Shown here: positions 36,971 through 48,329 of the stretch, in pieces
Position numbering within the stretch: position 1 is the first letter of the stretch
Layout of the letters: the number at the start of each line of letters is the position of its first letter
NCBI GenBank assembly: GCA_000226015.1
Contig: JH152908.1
Location: 2,991-53,474, forward strand
DNA from: Mnemiopsis leidyi
Lineage: Eukaryota; Ctenophora; Tentaculata; Lobata; Bolinopsidae
Reading direction: 5' to 3'
Length of the DNA: 50,484 nt
The notes under the pieces: model-generated
The model's input: only the letters and a program-made list of their open reading frames with translations
Told to the model about the DNA's origin: nothing
The model's database searches: none
Program-made: the position numbers and the translations under genes

Positions 36971-39517
36971 ATGGAGCATGATGATTCAGCCAGTCAAGAC
37001 TCCCCACTGAAAACCTCTTCAGTTTCTTTCTCTGTTAAAATCTCAAACTCTAAGAAGAAGAATAAATCATCTAAAAATGATCATGCATCAATCCTCACAA
37101 TTGGAAACAGTTTACTGAAGCCCAGAGAAGGTAAAGCAAGTACAATTGATACAAGACAATGTGATGACTCTGGAGATGCAATCAGTTCTGTTTCAGCAGA
37201 TATTTACTTAGATGATACTTTTAATCTAAAGACATCTAAGGTGAAAAGAGAAAAGGCACCTGCTGTTACAGATGAGCAATTGAATGAAACTTATGATGAA
37301 TTGGAAGCACTTGGGTTTGCATTAGAAACAACTAAGGAAACTGCTGTTCCATATATGGAACATAGTTTAAGCCCTCCTAAAGCAGCTTCAACTGATTTTT
37401 CAAATTCCTTATCAAATGACTTTTCACCTGTCAACATACTCACTTCTTTCATACCAGAAATTTACCATGAAAGATATCCTAAACCTATTGACACAACAGG
37501 TAAGTATGTTTGCAAATGGTGTAAACCTAAGACAAGAACTGATATCAATAAATACATTTATAAGGAGGTATATCGCCTAATAAAGCATTATTTGAAATAT
37601 CACAAAGATATTCCTCTGGAGGACTATGAGATTCAATGTCAGCATTGCTCAGCTTCTTTCTTTCATGAGAAAAGGCTCGAATCACACCTTTGCCATGAAT
37701 TGCACAAGCCAAGAAGAAATTTAGCTTTAAAAAGACTCACAAAAGATATCTTGATGAAACGTTGTTTATTTTGTGACAAAATTTTTCTCTCTGAAAAAAG
37801 ATATCTGATGCATCTTCAGTCTAACGGATGCAAGTTCAAAGATATGAAACTGCCTGTGTCAGACCTAGGAGCTTTTGATCATATTAAATGCAAATTCTGT
37901 GAGGACACATTCCTTTTGGAACAGGATTATCAAGCACACATGACTCCTAGGCAAATACCTTCAGTCTTTGCAAAAACTATGGGCGTATTTAAATGTAAAA
38001 AGGTTTCTATGCAATACTTTGAATGTCCCATTTGTTTAGGAAAGTATAAAAGTGAAATTATCTTCTTACAGCACATTCATCATGATCACACCATTGAAGA
38101 ATTTAAATACAGATGTGATAGGTGTAAAAAGCCATTTCGCCTTGAAGTCAACTATAAGCAACATGTTCTAAACATGTCAAATTATCCAACCTGTATTGAT
38201 TTTGATGCTTGTCGGACAATTCCCATCAAAAATGATGGTGAAAAAGGAATATACAGAATTAATAGAGAAAGAGGAACAACTTTGTATCCATGTCCAGATA
38301 CTAGTTGCTCGTCTGTTTTTATCTGCACAAGTGATCTACATTATCACATGAGGAAAGATCATAATTTTACCCCCCAATGGAGATGTGATAAGTGTCAAAT
38401 GACCTTTTTGACTGAAATTGAGTACGAAGATCACATCACTAAATGGCAATGCCCTTTCTGTCAAGAACCCAAAATATTTTCCCTGAGGCGGGAACTTGTT
38501 GATCATTGCTCACAAAAGCATAGAAATGCTGATCATGATGAGAAGATAAAATGCAATGTCTGCAAGTTGGATTGCTTGAATGAAGAATCTCTACAGACTC
38601 ATGAACTGAAACATCATGGAAATTTTGACAATATTCTTAAAGTGTGTCCTTTTTGTGGTGTCACAGATGAAAGAGTTAATTTGTACAGACACATCAAGAG
38701 CTTTCATGCATATTTGGCCCCTACGGAAAAGCTGTTTTCTTGTAATCTTTGTGGTGATAAGTCATCTTTCCTTAACAAGCAATCCCTTCAAAGACATATT
38801 GAGTGTGTTCACAAGAAAACAGAAACATCTGAATGCGATGTCTGCCATAAAAAATTTGCTCAAAAAGCAACTATGATGAGACATCGCCGTATTCACCTTG
38901 ATATCAAACCATTCAAATGTGACATTTGTGACCTCTCATTTACTCAAAAAACTGGTATGCGTTCTCACAAAGAAAGGCATTACAATAAAGATGGGACATT
39001 AAAATCTTCTGAAGAAATTAAAGTACAGGTTGAGATAATCAAAGAGCAAAGAGAAAAGCAAAATGCTCAAGCAAAGTTGCCTAGCAAAAAGAGCTCTAAA
39101 ACCCGTGTAAAAACAATTTCGGTCCCTATTGGTGACCAGCAAAGAGAAAACGGATCCAAACAAGCTGAAAAAGTCAGGAAAAGCGATAAATCCGGCGATA
39201 ATTTTACTTCACCAAAATCCAAAAAATCAAGAAGGATAAATTGCAACATGTGTGGTAGTTTATTTGCTGATGTCCATAAGCTTAATCTTCACAATTGTAA
39301 AATTGATAAGGATTACAATGCATCTGGTGAAACTTCTAAGGTTGATGAAAAAACTATTGAAAATGAACCAAGCGATGATTTCATGTATGAACATAAATGC
39401 AATAAATGTCTCAAAGACTTTATCTCTGAAAAGCGTCTGATAACTCACAGGTGTTTAAGCAATTACAGAAAGGTCTTGAGATCATCCAATAAATCTGAAA
39501 ATAGTGGACTGGAATAA
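36971..39517 (+). CDS. Multi-C2H2 zinc-finger protein, single exon
   Basis: An intact 848-codon intronless ORF. After about 165 residues of acidic and Ser-rich sequence come about 16 C2H2 or C2H2-like fingers, such as CQHCSASFFHEKRLESHLCH, CKFCEDTFLLEQDYQAH, CDRCKKPFRLEVNYKQH, CNVCKLDCLNEESLQTHELK, CDVCHKKFAQKATMMRHRRI and CDICDLSFTQKTGMRSHKER. Only the two near residues 620-670 are joined by a linker close to TGEKP (HLDIKPF); the others are irregularly spaced with atypical second histidines. A Lys-rich, nuclear-signal-like stretch follows, then two more fingers. DNA or RNA binding in the nucleus is likely; targets are unknown. Codon use is markedly AT-rich compared with the neighbouring genes, and there are no introns, so retroposition or a mobile-element origin is possible. 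An acceptor-like TTTCAG lies 11 bp before the ATG, hinting at a 5' UTR intron or trans-splice site. Confidence 0.88.
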   Translation: MEHDDSASQDSPLKTSSVSFSVKISNSKKKNKSSKNDHASILTIGNSLLKPREGKASTIDTRQCDDSGDAISSVSADIYLDDTFNLKTSKVKREKAPAVTDEQLNETYDELEALGFALETTKETAVPYMEHSLSPPKAASTDFSNSLSNDFSPVNILTSFIPEIYHERYPKPIDTTGKYVCKWCKPKTRTDINKYIYKEVYRLIKHYLKYHKDIPLEDYEIQCQHCSASFFHEKRLESHLCHELHKPRRNLALKRLTKDILMKRCLFCDKIFLSEKRYLMHLQSNGCKFKDMKLPVSDLGAFDHIKCKFCEDTFLLEQDYQAHMTPRQIPSVFAKTMGVFKCKKVSMQYFECPICLGKYKSEIIFLQHIHHDHTIEEFKYRCDRCKKPFRLEVNYKQHVLNMSNYPTCIDFDACRTIPIKNDGEKGIYRINRERGTTLYPCPDTSCSSVFICTSDLHYHMRKDHNFTPQWRCDKCQMTFLTEIEYEDHITKWQCPFCQEPKIFSLRRELVDHCSQKHRNADHDEKIKCNVCKLDCLNEESLQTHELKHHGNFDNILKVCPFCGVTDERVNLYRHIKSFHAYLAPTEKLFSCNLCGDKSSFLNKQSLQRHIECVHKKTETSECDVCHKKFAQKATMMRHRRIHLDIKPFKCDICDLSFTQKTGMRSHKERHYNKDGTLKSSEEIKVQVEIIKEQREKQNAQAKLPSKKSSKTRVKTISVPIGDQQRENGSKQAEKVRKSDKSGDNFTSPKSKKSRRINCNMCGSLFADVHKLNLHNCKIDKDYNASGETSKVDEKTIENEPSDDFMYEHKCNKCLKDFISEKRLITHRCLSNYRKVLRSSNKSENSGLE

Positions 39518-39537
39518 AGGTTCTGAGTCTTAATAAA
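39513..39537 (+). promoter_or_regulatory. Poly(A) signals overlapping the zinc-finger stop
   Basis: AATAAA at 39513-39518 overlaps the TAA stop, and a second AATAAA follows at 39532-39537. The 3' UTR is probably only a few tens of bases. Confidence 0.55.
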
Positions 39538-39644
39538 ATATTGTCCAATGCACAATGTCATATTACCTATATTTAATCAGTATTTTACAAATGTGCTTAA
39601 TATTGAGTTTAAATTAGTTGAAGCAAAATTGTCGTACAATTTGG

Positions 39645-39953
<309 letters not shown>

Positions 39954-40111
39954 TGTATGTACAATTTATTATTTTGCGCATTATGATATTTAACTTGGTC
40001 GAATTAGATTCAGAAGTTAATTAGAGCGAGACATCCAACTAGTTCTATTAGGGCAAAGTAACCTAGCTGTCTAAACTTATACTGCCAACTTATATTCTAA
40101 ACTTTACAGCC

Positions 40112-43100
40112 ATGTCTTTTTTTCACTTCTCGCTCCCTTCTGCAACATCTCCTGAGCACATTCTATCAGAGTTCAAGCCAACCTGTGTTGTTGGTTTGGT
40201 AGGTCACAGCAGATCAGATCCCTCCTCCATGGCTGCAATTATCAATTCATCACTTCCTGGTGCACAGTTTGTTCTCACCAAATCAACTTCCGAGATACAG
40301 GTAAAGTATGTTATTTGTTCTGACTTTGATGCCAAAATTGGTGAATTTCTCTTCAGTTTTGTGGTTAGACATTGGTTGGTGGAACATGAAACAATCATTG
40401 ATTGTCCATAATTTTAGGGTGCATACACTTCAAAATTTCTTTCAGTGCTTTTTTGATGGCGACAAAGGGATTTTGTACATGTATGTGGGTAGACATGACG
40501 ATATAAACAAATTGAAGAACCTGCAGCAGCTGTTCGAGTCTCAGAATTCTCATCTTATTCACCATCAAGAATTAACCAAACTAAAACATGAGGCAGGTAT
40601 TTGAGTGGCCTTTTTTCCAGTTAGTTTAAAATTGTAATCTTTTGAGAAGCTTGACTTTAAAGAATCTTAAAGATTATATCCATCTTCTCTTGATAGAGCT
40701 AGTTGTTGATGGGTTTGTCACCCGGGTTTGTTACTCGGGTTTGTTACTCGGGATTAGGTTGATAGAGCAAACTACTTTTGCTGCAATGAGTATTATTTTG
40801 CTGTAAATAGCTCCTAAATGGAGGTCAGAATTCTTGGAAATCTCATCTATCACGAGACAGGGTTTCCCAAAATCGATTATTTATCTCTGGTTTCTCATTG
40901 GTCAATCGCTTTCACATGATGGAAAAAATTTCTGACTCCTCATTTTTCCCAAAAATTCGGACGTCCATTATCTTTAAGTAAGATGTGTATTGTAAACTGA
41001 GTTCTCAAAAACTCTATTAACATAAAAAATCCATTCACAACCAAGCTAGCTGTGCAGATGATTTCGATTTCCAACTCGCGCAGCTCAGCCGATTACATTA
41101 CTTTATTGTAGATTCATGTGCTAAAAAGTTAAACAATAACTTTCGAATGATTTAGTTTTGCGGGCAAGTTAAAAAGCCGACACATCGGTAGTCGTGGAAT
41201 ATGGTTACATTGAATCGTGTCCGCTTGTGCCGAATCGGCGTATCCATGGCACTCGAGCTAAAGCTTTCGCGTCGAAACGACCAATTCGTCACTCGTGGAG
41301 ATGATCTAACCCTTTAAGTTAACGCATCTAGGCATCCGGTTCAAACCAGTATTAGAATTTTATTTTTCCTCAGGAAATAAAAACCTGGCTGTGGTTGTTT
41401 AGCGTGTGCCACTTCATTGTGGTTCTTCACCCCTCCCAATCGTTTGACGTGGAGTACATCAGACTGTTCCGGACAACCCAGCAGTTACTCCACCATTTTG
41501 CTCCCAAAATCAAGGAGCTGTATCCGGAGACTGAGCTGCTTGCTACCGCCAGGCTCTACCGACCTCGGCTATTGTTCGTTTTCCAAAGTAACAGTGCCAG
41601 TATGCATCTTCCCCCCAAGAAAGGTATGGTGTAATGGTGTTGAGTGGTCTGTGTTTGTGTCTAATCTCTTTCACTTGTGAACTGTGTAGTACTACCGTTG
41701 AAGCCTAACAAATTTCAAGAATGAAAGGAATGTGTTACATTCCTGAAATTTCAGGTCGACAAGGATTCAACCAGCAATGCAAGAGACTTGGTCTGGAGAT
41801 GGAAACACAAATATTCCACATATTTAGAAAGTGTCGGTTGCTCCCTAAGCAGAACTCCCGCGGTACTCATCAGGACCTGGCACACTTGCCACCGCCCAAT
41901 GAGTTGAGAGAACCGTTTGTTCTTTTTCTTGATGGAAAAGGAAGACCTTCTACTGAGAGTCCTAGCTTCAAACACGTCGACACTGGTAGGCAGATACCAA
42001 CCTCTTCCTAAAACCATGTAATTGCCAATTGGCTCTACTGTGAAATATTTATAAATGGATGAATACTGTTTAAACAGCGTTTTAAACTATGGCGGTGTCC
42101 ATTTAGCTGTAGAAGTTGTACCATATGTACCATCTGTATCACAGTTGTTGAAATACCACTCTCTGTGCCCCTGTAACACAAATCTCTACTCTTCACCAGC
42201 ACTGTACTACATATCACAGCTGTCAGCTACTTCCCCACCTTACTCACAAGATGTTAAAGAAGATACTATGACTCTGGGTTCCTTTCTGAAACGTAACGTC
42301 AAGAATCTGAGAAGTCAGGTATTAAAACTGTCTTTAGGTTATCATCTATCACTTGTAGTAATAGTATGGCTAGTTTAGCAGAAGAATCATTGACAAACTA
42401 ATGTTCATATTGATAGATAATTAATTCTAATTCAATATTGTAGCTGTCACAAAGCCCAAGCTAATATTTGTTACAACAGGCAGTCCAAGACAAAGGGGAT
42501 GGTTTCCAATTTTTACCACTTGGTGAATGGTACAGTGCTGCCATCCAACTCTACCAATTTTACTGCCACGAAGAAAATCAGGGAAACTTTAGCAAACTGG
42601 GACCAGCGAAAATCGTCACGGTATGTTAACATTGTTTGTACGGCAAATTAATCTGTGTTTTTTATCGCATCTATTTTGTAACATTTATTCTCTAGTGACA
42701 GTCTGTGTTATTGCTAATGATGTTAAACTGTTAATCAATATTAACGTTTACGTGGCAGACAATTAACCGATCTTACCCCAGCAACTTGATCCTGAAGGAC
42801 AGTACTCGGAAAACCGGTGCCAGAAAGCCTACCCGGTGGCAAGTGCAGCCTACATGGACTCCTTACCTGCACATTACACTCACGCTACTCATCAGGTACT
42901 GAACATCGGTTGTTGCTTACCATGTTATTATGGCTAAAAGGTTTAACACTTGAGATTGCCTGAAAAGTCATCCCTGACCACCCAATCCAGCACATGGTCA
43001 CAGTGTAATTTGTATTTAGCGTAACGCGCGGCGTTTTCTTTGAATTTTGAAGCATTTGTGTCTCACATTTGCCATTTTTTGGGAAAATTTCAATTTTGTT

Positions 43101-44882
43101 AAGTTATTTATTTAAAGTCTTATTTATTTAAAGTCTTATTTCATTGACTTTAACGAATAATTTTATATATCTGTTGTGTAATTGTGGATGACATTGATGT
43201 TTAAAACATTACTTACTAAGATTCAATGCTCTAAAATCCTTCAGAGACAACTCCAACACGCGCTTCACATCTTACGAACTCGCGCGAAAGGACCGGCATT
43301 CAGCACCTACGCGGCCAAGTTGAAAGAAGACTGCGAAGCGATCTGGGCTGATGGAAGGAAGGGGTGCGAGAGCATAAGTCTGACAGGAAATGCATGTGTC
43401 CTACCCTTTCACGACTCCACCCGAGTTCACAGCAACAGATTAAGGATGAGGAGTGCTTGTAGTTGCGGTAGAAGTATATCGTACCGATCAGACCCCTTCA
43501 CTTTGGAGAGTGCTAACCATGAGTTTTACATGTCCTTGTCCGACAAGTGTTGTTCTACCTTACCCCAACATAGATTGTTCGGGAGAAATCAGCTCAGCTG
43601 GATGATCTGCAACATAGGACCAGCGTAAGTCACATGATTGTACATCCAGTCTCGAGAAAATGTTTTCAACTTTTGAATGTCTTCGCATTTCGATTAAACG
43701 GGAGAATGATAAAGGGTTAAACAGAAAAACACACTATATTTGCAGGTCATCGTACCAGACCACGGTGGGTATTGAGCAGCCTGGATTTCTACTTGGATCT
43801 CAGTATTTACTACCCTGGGACCTACCTCCCGATGAAGCTTGGGCTCCTGAACCCAAGAATGCCTGGAGAGGAAAACGTAGTGTTAGGTATAGTACATACT
43901 ACTACAGAGCACATAATACATTACTTCAACGTTTTTATTCTAAATCGTTCAAGTCTTAGGTAGACTCTTTATGTCACTTTATGATAGCACCGTTCTGTCA
44001 TCAGTATTTGTTATTTAAGGCTCTATGAATTGTTCTCTTCATGTAAAATGTTAACTTTCTTGATCTGTATGTACATATCATCTGTATCTACACTACACGT
44101 GTAACTACATTACACGTGTATATACATTACACCTGTATCTGTATTACAGGTGTTATGTAGGGTACGAGTACGAGTGCAGTAAAGGACACAGGTTCTACTG
44201 CACCGCAGGAGGCGTACCTGTTAAGGGATCCCCAGCAAACATGGTCAAGGAGAATAGCGGCGGTAACAATGTCCTGTCGGACATGGTACTCTACACCACC
44301 TGCCCTTCCCACACCAAGTAAGGGAAATGAGATAATAGTGTTATACTATGATATGCCTATATACTTGGAGGTCTTTCCCGAATCATTGAATTCTGCTGAC
44401 TTGTGAATTGTCTAGTAACATTTATGTAGAGGTTGATAGTACATAACATTACAGCAAGCCGCTGCTCGGGCAGCTGATGAGAATAGTGGTGTGTTCGCCT
44501 GAACAAGTCAGTTTGTCTGTCTGTCTGAACGTGTCTTACCGCAACATCCTGATCTCCCTTACTGCTCCTGACAATGTGCAGATTCGTGAGTCGGAACTAT
44601 ATTGTTTCAAACATCCCCATTGACTTTACAACTGCCTTGATTAAATCGTGTCATGAGTTGTTCCAATCATTAAGATCAACGACTAACGACATAGTTCAGT
44701 TTTATCAGTAAAATATATTCGTTGAAAACACTTCAGCTGGTGGCAAGATGACTGTCATTAGACTACCGTACGTTTACTGCGATGAGAGTGACAACCCTCT
44801 TCCCTTCGACATAGAGGCGTACCTCTGCAAAGGAGCCCTCATCCCCATGCGCAGCAACAGGCGGAGAAACGACAAAAAATGA
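40112..44882 (+). CDS. SMG8: SMG8, nonsense-mediated decay cofactor
   Basis: Twelve exons: 40112-40300, 40446-40592, 41374-41623, 41755-41985, 42200-42318, 42480-42620, 42782-42895, 43245-43624, 43746-43886, 44150-44317, 44455-44585 and 44737-44882. They give 718 residues; human SMG8 has 991, much of the excess being low-complexity. Conserved blocks are CVVGLVG near the N terminus (G-domain-like), WLFSVCHFIVVLHPSQSFD, IFHIFRKCRLL, KGPAFSTYAAKLKEDC, CSCGRS with ESANHEFYMSLSDKCC, QPGFLLGSQYLLPWDL, and VGYEYEC near the end. SMG8 with SMG9 restrains SMG1, the kinase that phosphorylates UPF1. Exon 2 keeps phase only if intron 2 starts with GC (GAG|GCAGGT at 40593); the nearby GT (40597) would break the frame. 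The acceptor of exon 10 lies in a local tandem repeat. The ATG follows an acceptor-like TTACAGCC. Confidence 0.9.
40711..40749 (+). repeat. 13 bp tandem repeat in SMG8 intron 2
   Basis: Three units of GGGTTTGTTACTC, the first with two differences. Confidence 0.85.
40888..40960 (+). mobile_element. Partial copy of the 17496-17612 repeat family
   Basis: ATTGGTCAATCGCTTTCACA (40897-40916) matches 17557-17576 with one mismatch. Similarity continues through a right arm ending TTCCCAAAAATT. The left arm is absent, so this is a truncated or diverged copy in SMG8 intron 2. Confidence 0.6.
44088..44149 (+). repeat. Degenerate 17 bp repeat forming an SMG8 acceptor
   Basis: About three and a half units of CTACATTACACGTGTAN. 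The last, truncated unit (TGTATTACAG) ends in the AG used as the acceptor of SMG8 exon 10. Confidence 0.65.
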
Positions 44883-45178
44883 AGTGACACACGATAATTT
44901 GTCATGATTGATCGTGCCATTTGATTATCAGTTAGAACTAGCATTCACAACTCCAACTTAAAGACTTTATGACTTATGAGTGTTCAAATTTGGGAATCTC
45001 GATGCTATGAAAGCTGGGTCAGAATTTTTAAACATCGCCTAAACTTGCTTTACTGCTTCATTACAAATTCCCTCCAAGATTCCCTCGTTAAGCTGCGATG
45101 ATGACACTCGAAATTCCGATTAATTTGTAACAGGCCAGATTCCCAGCGTATTTAACCATCTCCTCTAGCGTAGGAAGA

Positions 45179-46435
45179 ATGGCTTCTAGACATGCGACTA
45201 AGTATCGGGACAGTTCCAGTAACATCAAGGTCCTTCTCAGGCAACAGACCAACATGACTCTCAATGACAGGTGAAATATCGACCTATGTTCACACTTATC
45301 GAGATCGTTATTTAGCCGATTTATGCGGGCAATTTCTTACATAGGCGACTTGATACAGTCTGCTACTTTAACAAGGTAGAAGTTGTCCTGCACATTCTGA
45401 CTGCCGAATAATCCACCACCCAGGTTTCACAAGATCATGAAAATGCCAGCTGCGCAACCCGCCAGACCCCGCACTCCCCCACGAGACACACGTCTCAGAG
45501 AGGAACTGCGCGCACATCAGCGCAAACTCGAGACTCTCGAGAGAAACACCCTGTCCATGATGTCCAGATCTCTAGCTTCCCTCTCCACCGCTACTGCCAG
45601 CTCAGTTCCCCTTCCCACAGCACCTGTATACGAACCTCCTAAACCATCAGCCAAGGTTAGTTTTATTAACTCCTTTCTTTTAGGAACTTTCCGATGACCA
45701 AGTCAATGACAGTTAGTTTTGACTTTTGGATGAAGAAAAGTTTTATGAATAAAAAAGATATTGCCTTCGAAAGATACCCGAGCAGGCTCAATTTTCGTGC
45801 AACAATCTTTCCGTACACTTTTTTCGTGAAATTTCCTCGATAAATGATTTGCTAAAAATTCCTTATCTTTTGTCCTACTTTTAGGCACGACTTGGGGGAG
45901 TTGGTGGACGAAACGGAACTATTCAGAACAGAATCGGAGCTAAGCGATTAACCCAGAAGTACTCAACCATGCAGCGAGGCAGGGGAGGTTCGTCAACTTA
46001 TGTCGTACCATTCATTTGAACTATGCTAAGTTTGGTAATAAACCTGAATAACATGTAGGTAGTGCCGCGCTGATCCTTTTTAACTTATGTAAAATTACCA
46101 TTCGAATCTTGAAACCATCTCCTCTTTCAGCTGCATCCAGAGTGACCCGAGGCGGCAACAATACTGGCAGAGGTGCGACCCGAACTAACTCCAGAGGAGG
46201 AAGCGCCTCACAGGGCGCTGCGACTAAACGTGGCGGGGCAACTACACGTGGAGGCACTACACGAGGTGGTGCACGTGGCGGCGGCGGCGCCGGACGTGGC
46301 GGGGCAACCAAGAAACCCGACAAGGATGCCCTGGACACGGAGCTGGAAAAATACATGTCAAAGAGCAAATCTTATCTAGACAGTCAGCTGGACAGTTACA
46401 TGGCCCAGAAAGGAGAAAAGGAAACGGCTTCTTGA
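45179..46435 (+). CDS. CHTOP: Chromatin target of PRMT1 (CHTOP/FOP)
   Basis: Four exons (45179-45270, 45424-45655, 45885-45987, 46131-46435) give 243 residues; human CHTOP has 248. The N-terminal block VLLRQQTNMTLNDRFHKIMK matches the CHTOP start. A central ARLGGVGGRNGTIQNRIGAK block follows, then an RGG/GAR domain (repeated TTRGG, ARGGGGAGRGG) that is the expected substrate of arginine methyltransferases. The C-terminal duplication is clear: DALDTELEKYMSKSK then SYLDSQLDSYMAQK. CHTOP joins the TREX mRNA-export complex and binds PRMT1/PRMT5 in the nucleus. The middle, rich in Pro and Arg, is less conserved. The ATG at 45179 gives the conserved N terminus. Confidence 0.92.
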
Positions 46436-48329
46436 GAAATGTTAGATGTTATGTACAGACTCGATAGAAGTAGAGACTCGTCCTTCTTCTACTTACATTT
46501 TGTCCCAGACTTTTAGGCATGCTGTTTTTAGGACAGCCCTGAGACCACTAACAGTTAACTCATCAGCTTATCACTTGTGCTTTGTTCTACCTTTTACACG
46601 TTCAATAAGTGACATTTTTGTTGAGAATCCATTGTTAAAGAAAAATATGTTTGGCACAATCCCTGTCTTGTATTTTGACCAAGTCCCAACTCTCTCCAGT
46701 TTTGCTCGTGCAATGCCAATTAAAAAAAGGTTGCTAAAAGGTGCTACTTGGAACTTCGTTTGTCTCTTGTTAAGGTAATTTATTAATCAGCTGAACTTAA
46801 AGGCTAAAGCTAAAGAGTATGCGTTTGTTTTTACATATTATTGGAAGTTTTATCTTTAACTATTGTCACAATTTCCTCCTAATAAATCTATTGTTGACGA
46901 CGGCTGGCTGATTTCAGTTATTTCACTGTGTACGTGCAATATCAATTTCAATTTTACTCTTAACAGTAAATTCGATTTTTCATTTCTCATCACAATGCTA
47001 AACAGGAAAATTTCGTTTAATCAACTGTGTGGTGACAAATGTTTCTTCCATGAAGAAATAATAGGAATAAATTTGAGAACTGTACAGAATTTATTATTCA
47101 TATTTCATAGAAAACGTATATCACTGATAAACTTGACAAACCAAAAATGCAATATACTTTCATGGTTATAAGGTACAATTCAAATGTATTGGAACGGGCA
47201 GTGCAATTATATCGAATGATTTACTAATTCTAGGTCCTGCAACTAAATATGAGTAAAATTCATACCTGAAACTATTGGAAAATATGCTGAAAATAATCTG
47301 AACCCTTCCTTAATCGAACAATATTTTGACACATGTAGCTATAGTTTTATATTCCAATTCTTCTGCAGTTATCAATGTTATAAACAAAATACAAAATCCT
47401 GAACAGTTCCACCATATCCTTAGAACATTCCCTATGTACATGCTAGTGCGATTTTAAGCAAGTTTTCGTAGATCTAATCATTTCTCAGTTTAAATGCGAA
47501 ACATAACTTTACATCCATAAAGTCTTGAAATTCTCGAATTAAGTAAAAATTAATTTAACGAAAGCATTTCTTAAATTTACCGGCAATTTCTGTTTAAAAT
47601 TACCGGTCTTCTAAGAACACTGCCCAAGTTAATGCGTGATAGATCTGCATTATATACTATCTTAGAACTGGGACAGCTTTCTTTCCATTAACGATGAAAG
47701 ATATGTTGAAAATCATTTACCTCCAATGTCCAACACATAAATTTTGAAAAATATAATTTATTGTGAAAATGTGTTAAAATTCTGTAAACTTATAAATATT
47801 TTATCAAAACTGAATTTATAAACCAGCTATATATTAAAATAAATTGCTCAATAATTAGCAGTCATGTCACTATGGATTCCAAACAGATTGGAATTTATTC
47901 ACTAAAAAGTCATCAAGGGTAGTACCATTACAGTAACAATGATTGAGTTGGATATAAAACTCGAATAACTATCATAGGCACTGCGCTTTAACTTTTAGTT
48001 GGAAATTAAAGAAACATATCAGTAACTAACCGAAAATTAGATTAAAATCCCAAATGTGCACAACAACTATTGTTAAAAATTTCTTGAAATTATATCATGC
48101 CTTCAAAATCCATCTATAATTCCACTTCCAGCATAATCCGGTTAATGTTTAATCCGGTTAATTTTCAATACACCGACTACCATCTGAACAAATGTAGTTG
48201 TATCATGATCAACAAGGTATATATGCAAATTCACCGATAAACTTCAAATGAGTACTAGAAGAGAAAAAGAAATTTTATGTCTATTCACATGACATCCATC
48301 CTAGAATATATTTCTTCACGAGTGTAGAG
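46436..48329. other. CHTOP-SH3 gene convergent spacer
   Basis: 1.9 kb of AT-rich DNA between convergent genes. Two forward ORFs (46446-46778, 110 codons; 46863-47171, 102 codons) have no recognised domain and no consistent splice context. They are more likely 3' UTR or chance than genes. No repeat or RNA gene stands out. Confidence 0.5.

Noticed and set aside
41290..41360. A tRNA-like segment with GGTTCAAACC
   Set aside because: The T-stem pairs poorly, no acceptor stem or A box was found, and the segment lies inside an SMG8 intron.
46446..47171. Two forward ORFs of 110 and 102 codons after CHTOP
   Set aside because: No domain, no signal peptide and no family resemblance; they lie where a 3' UTR is expected.
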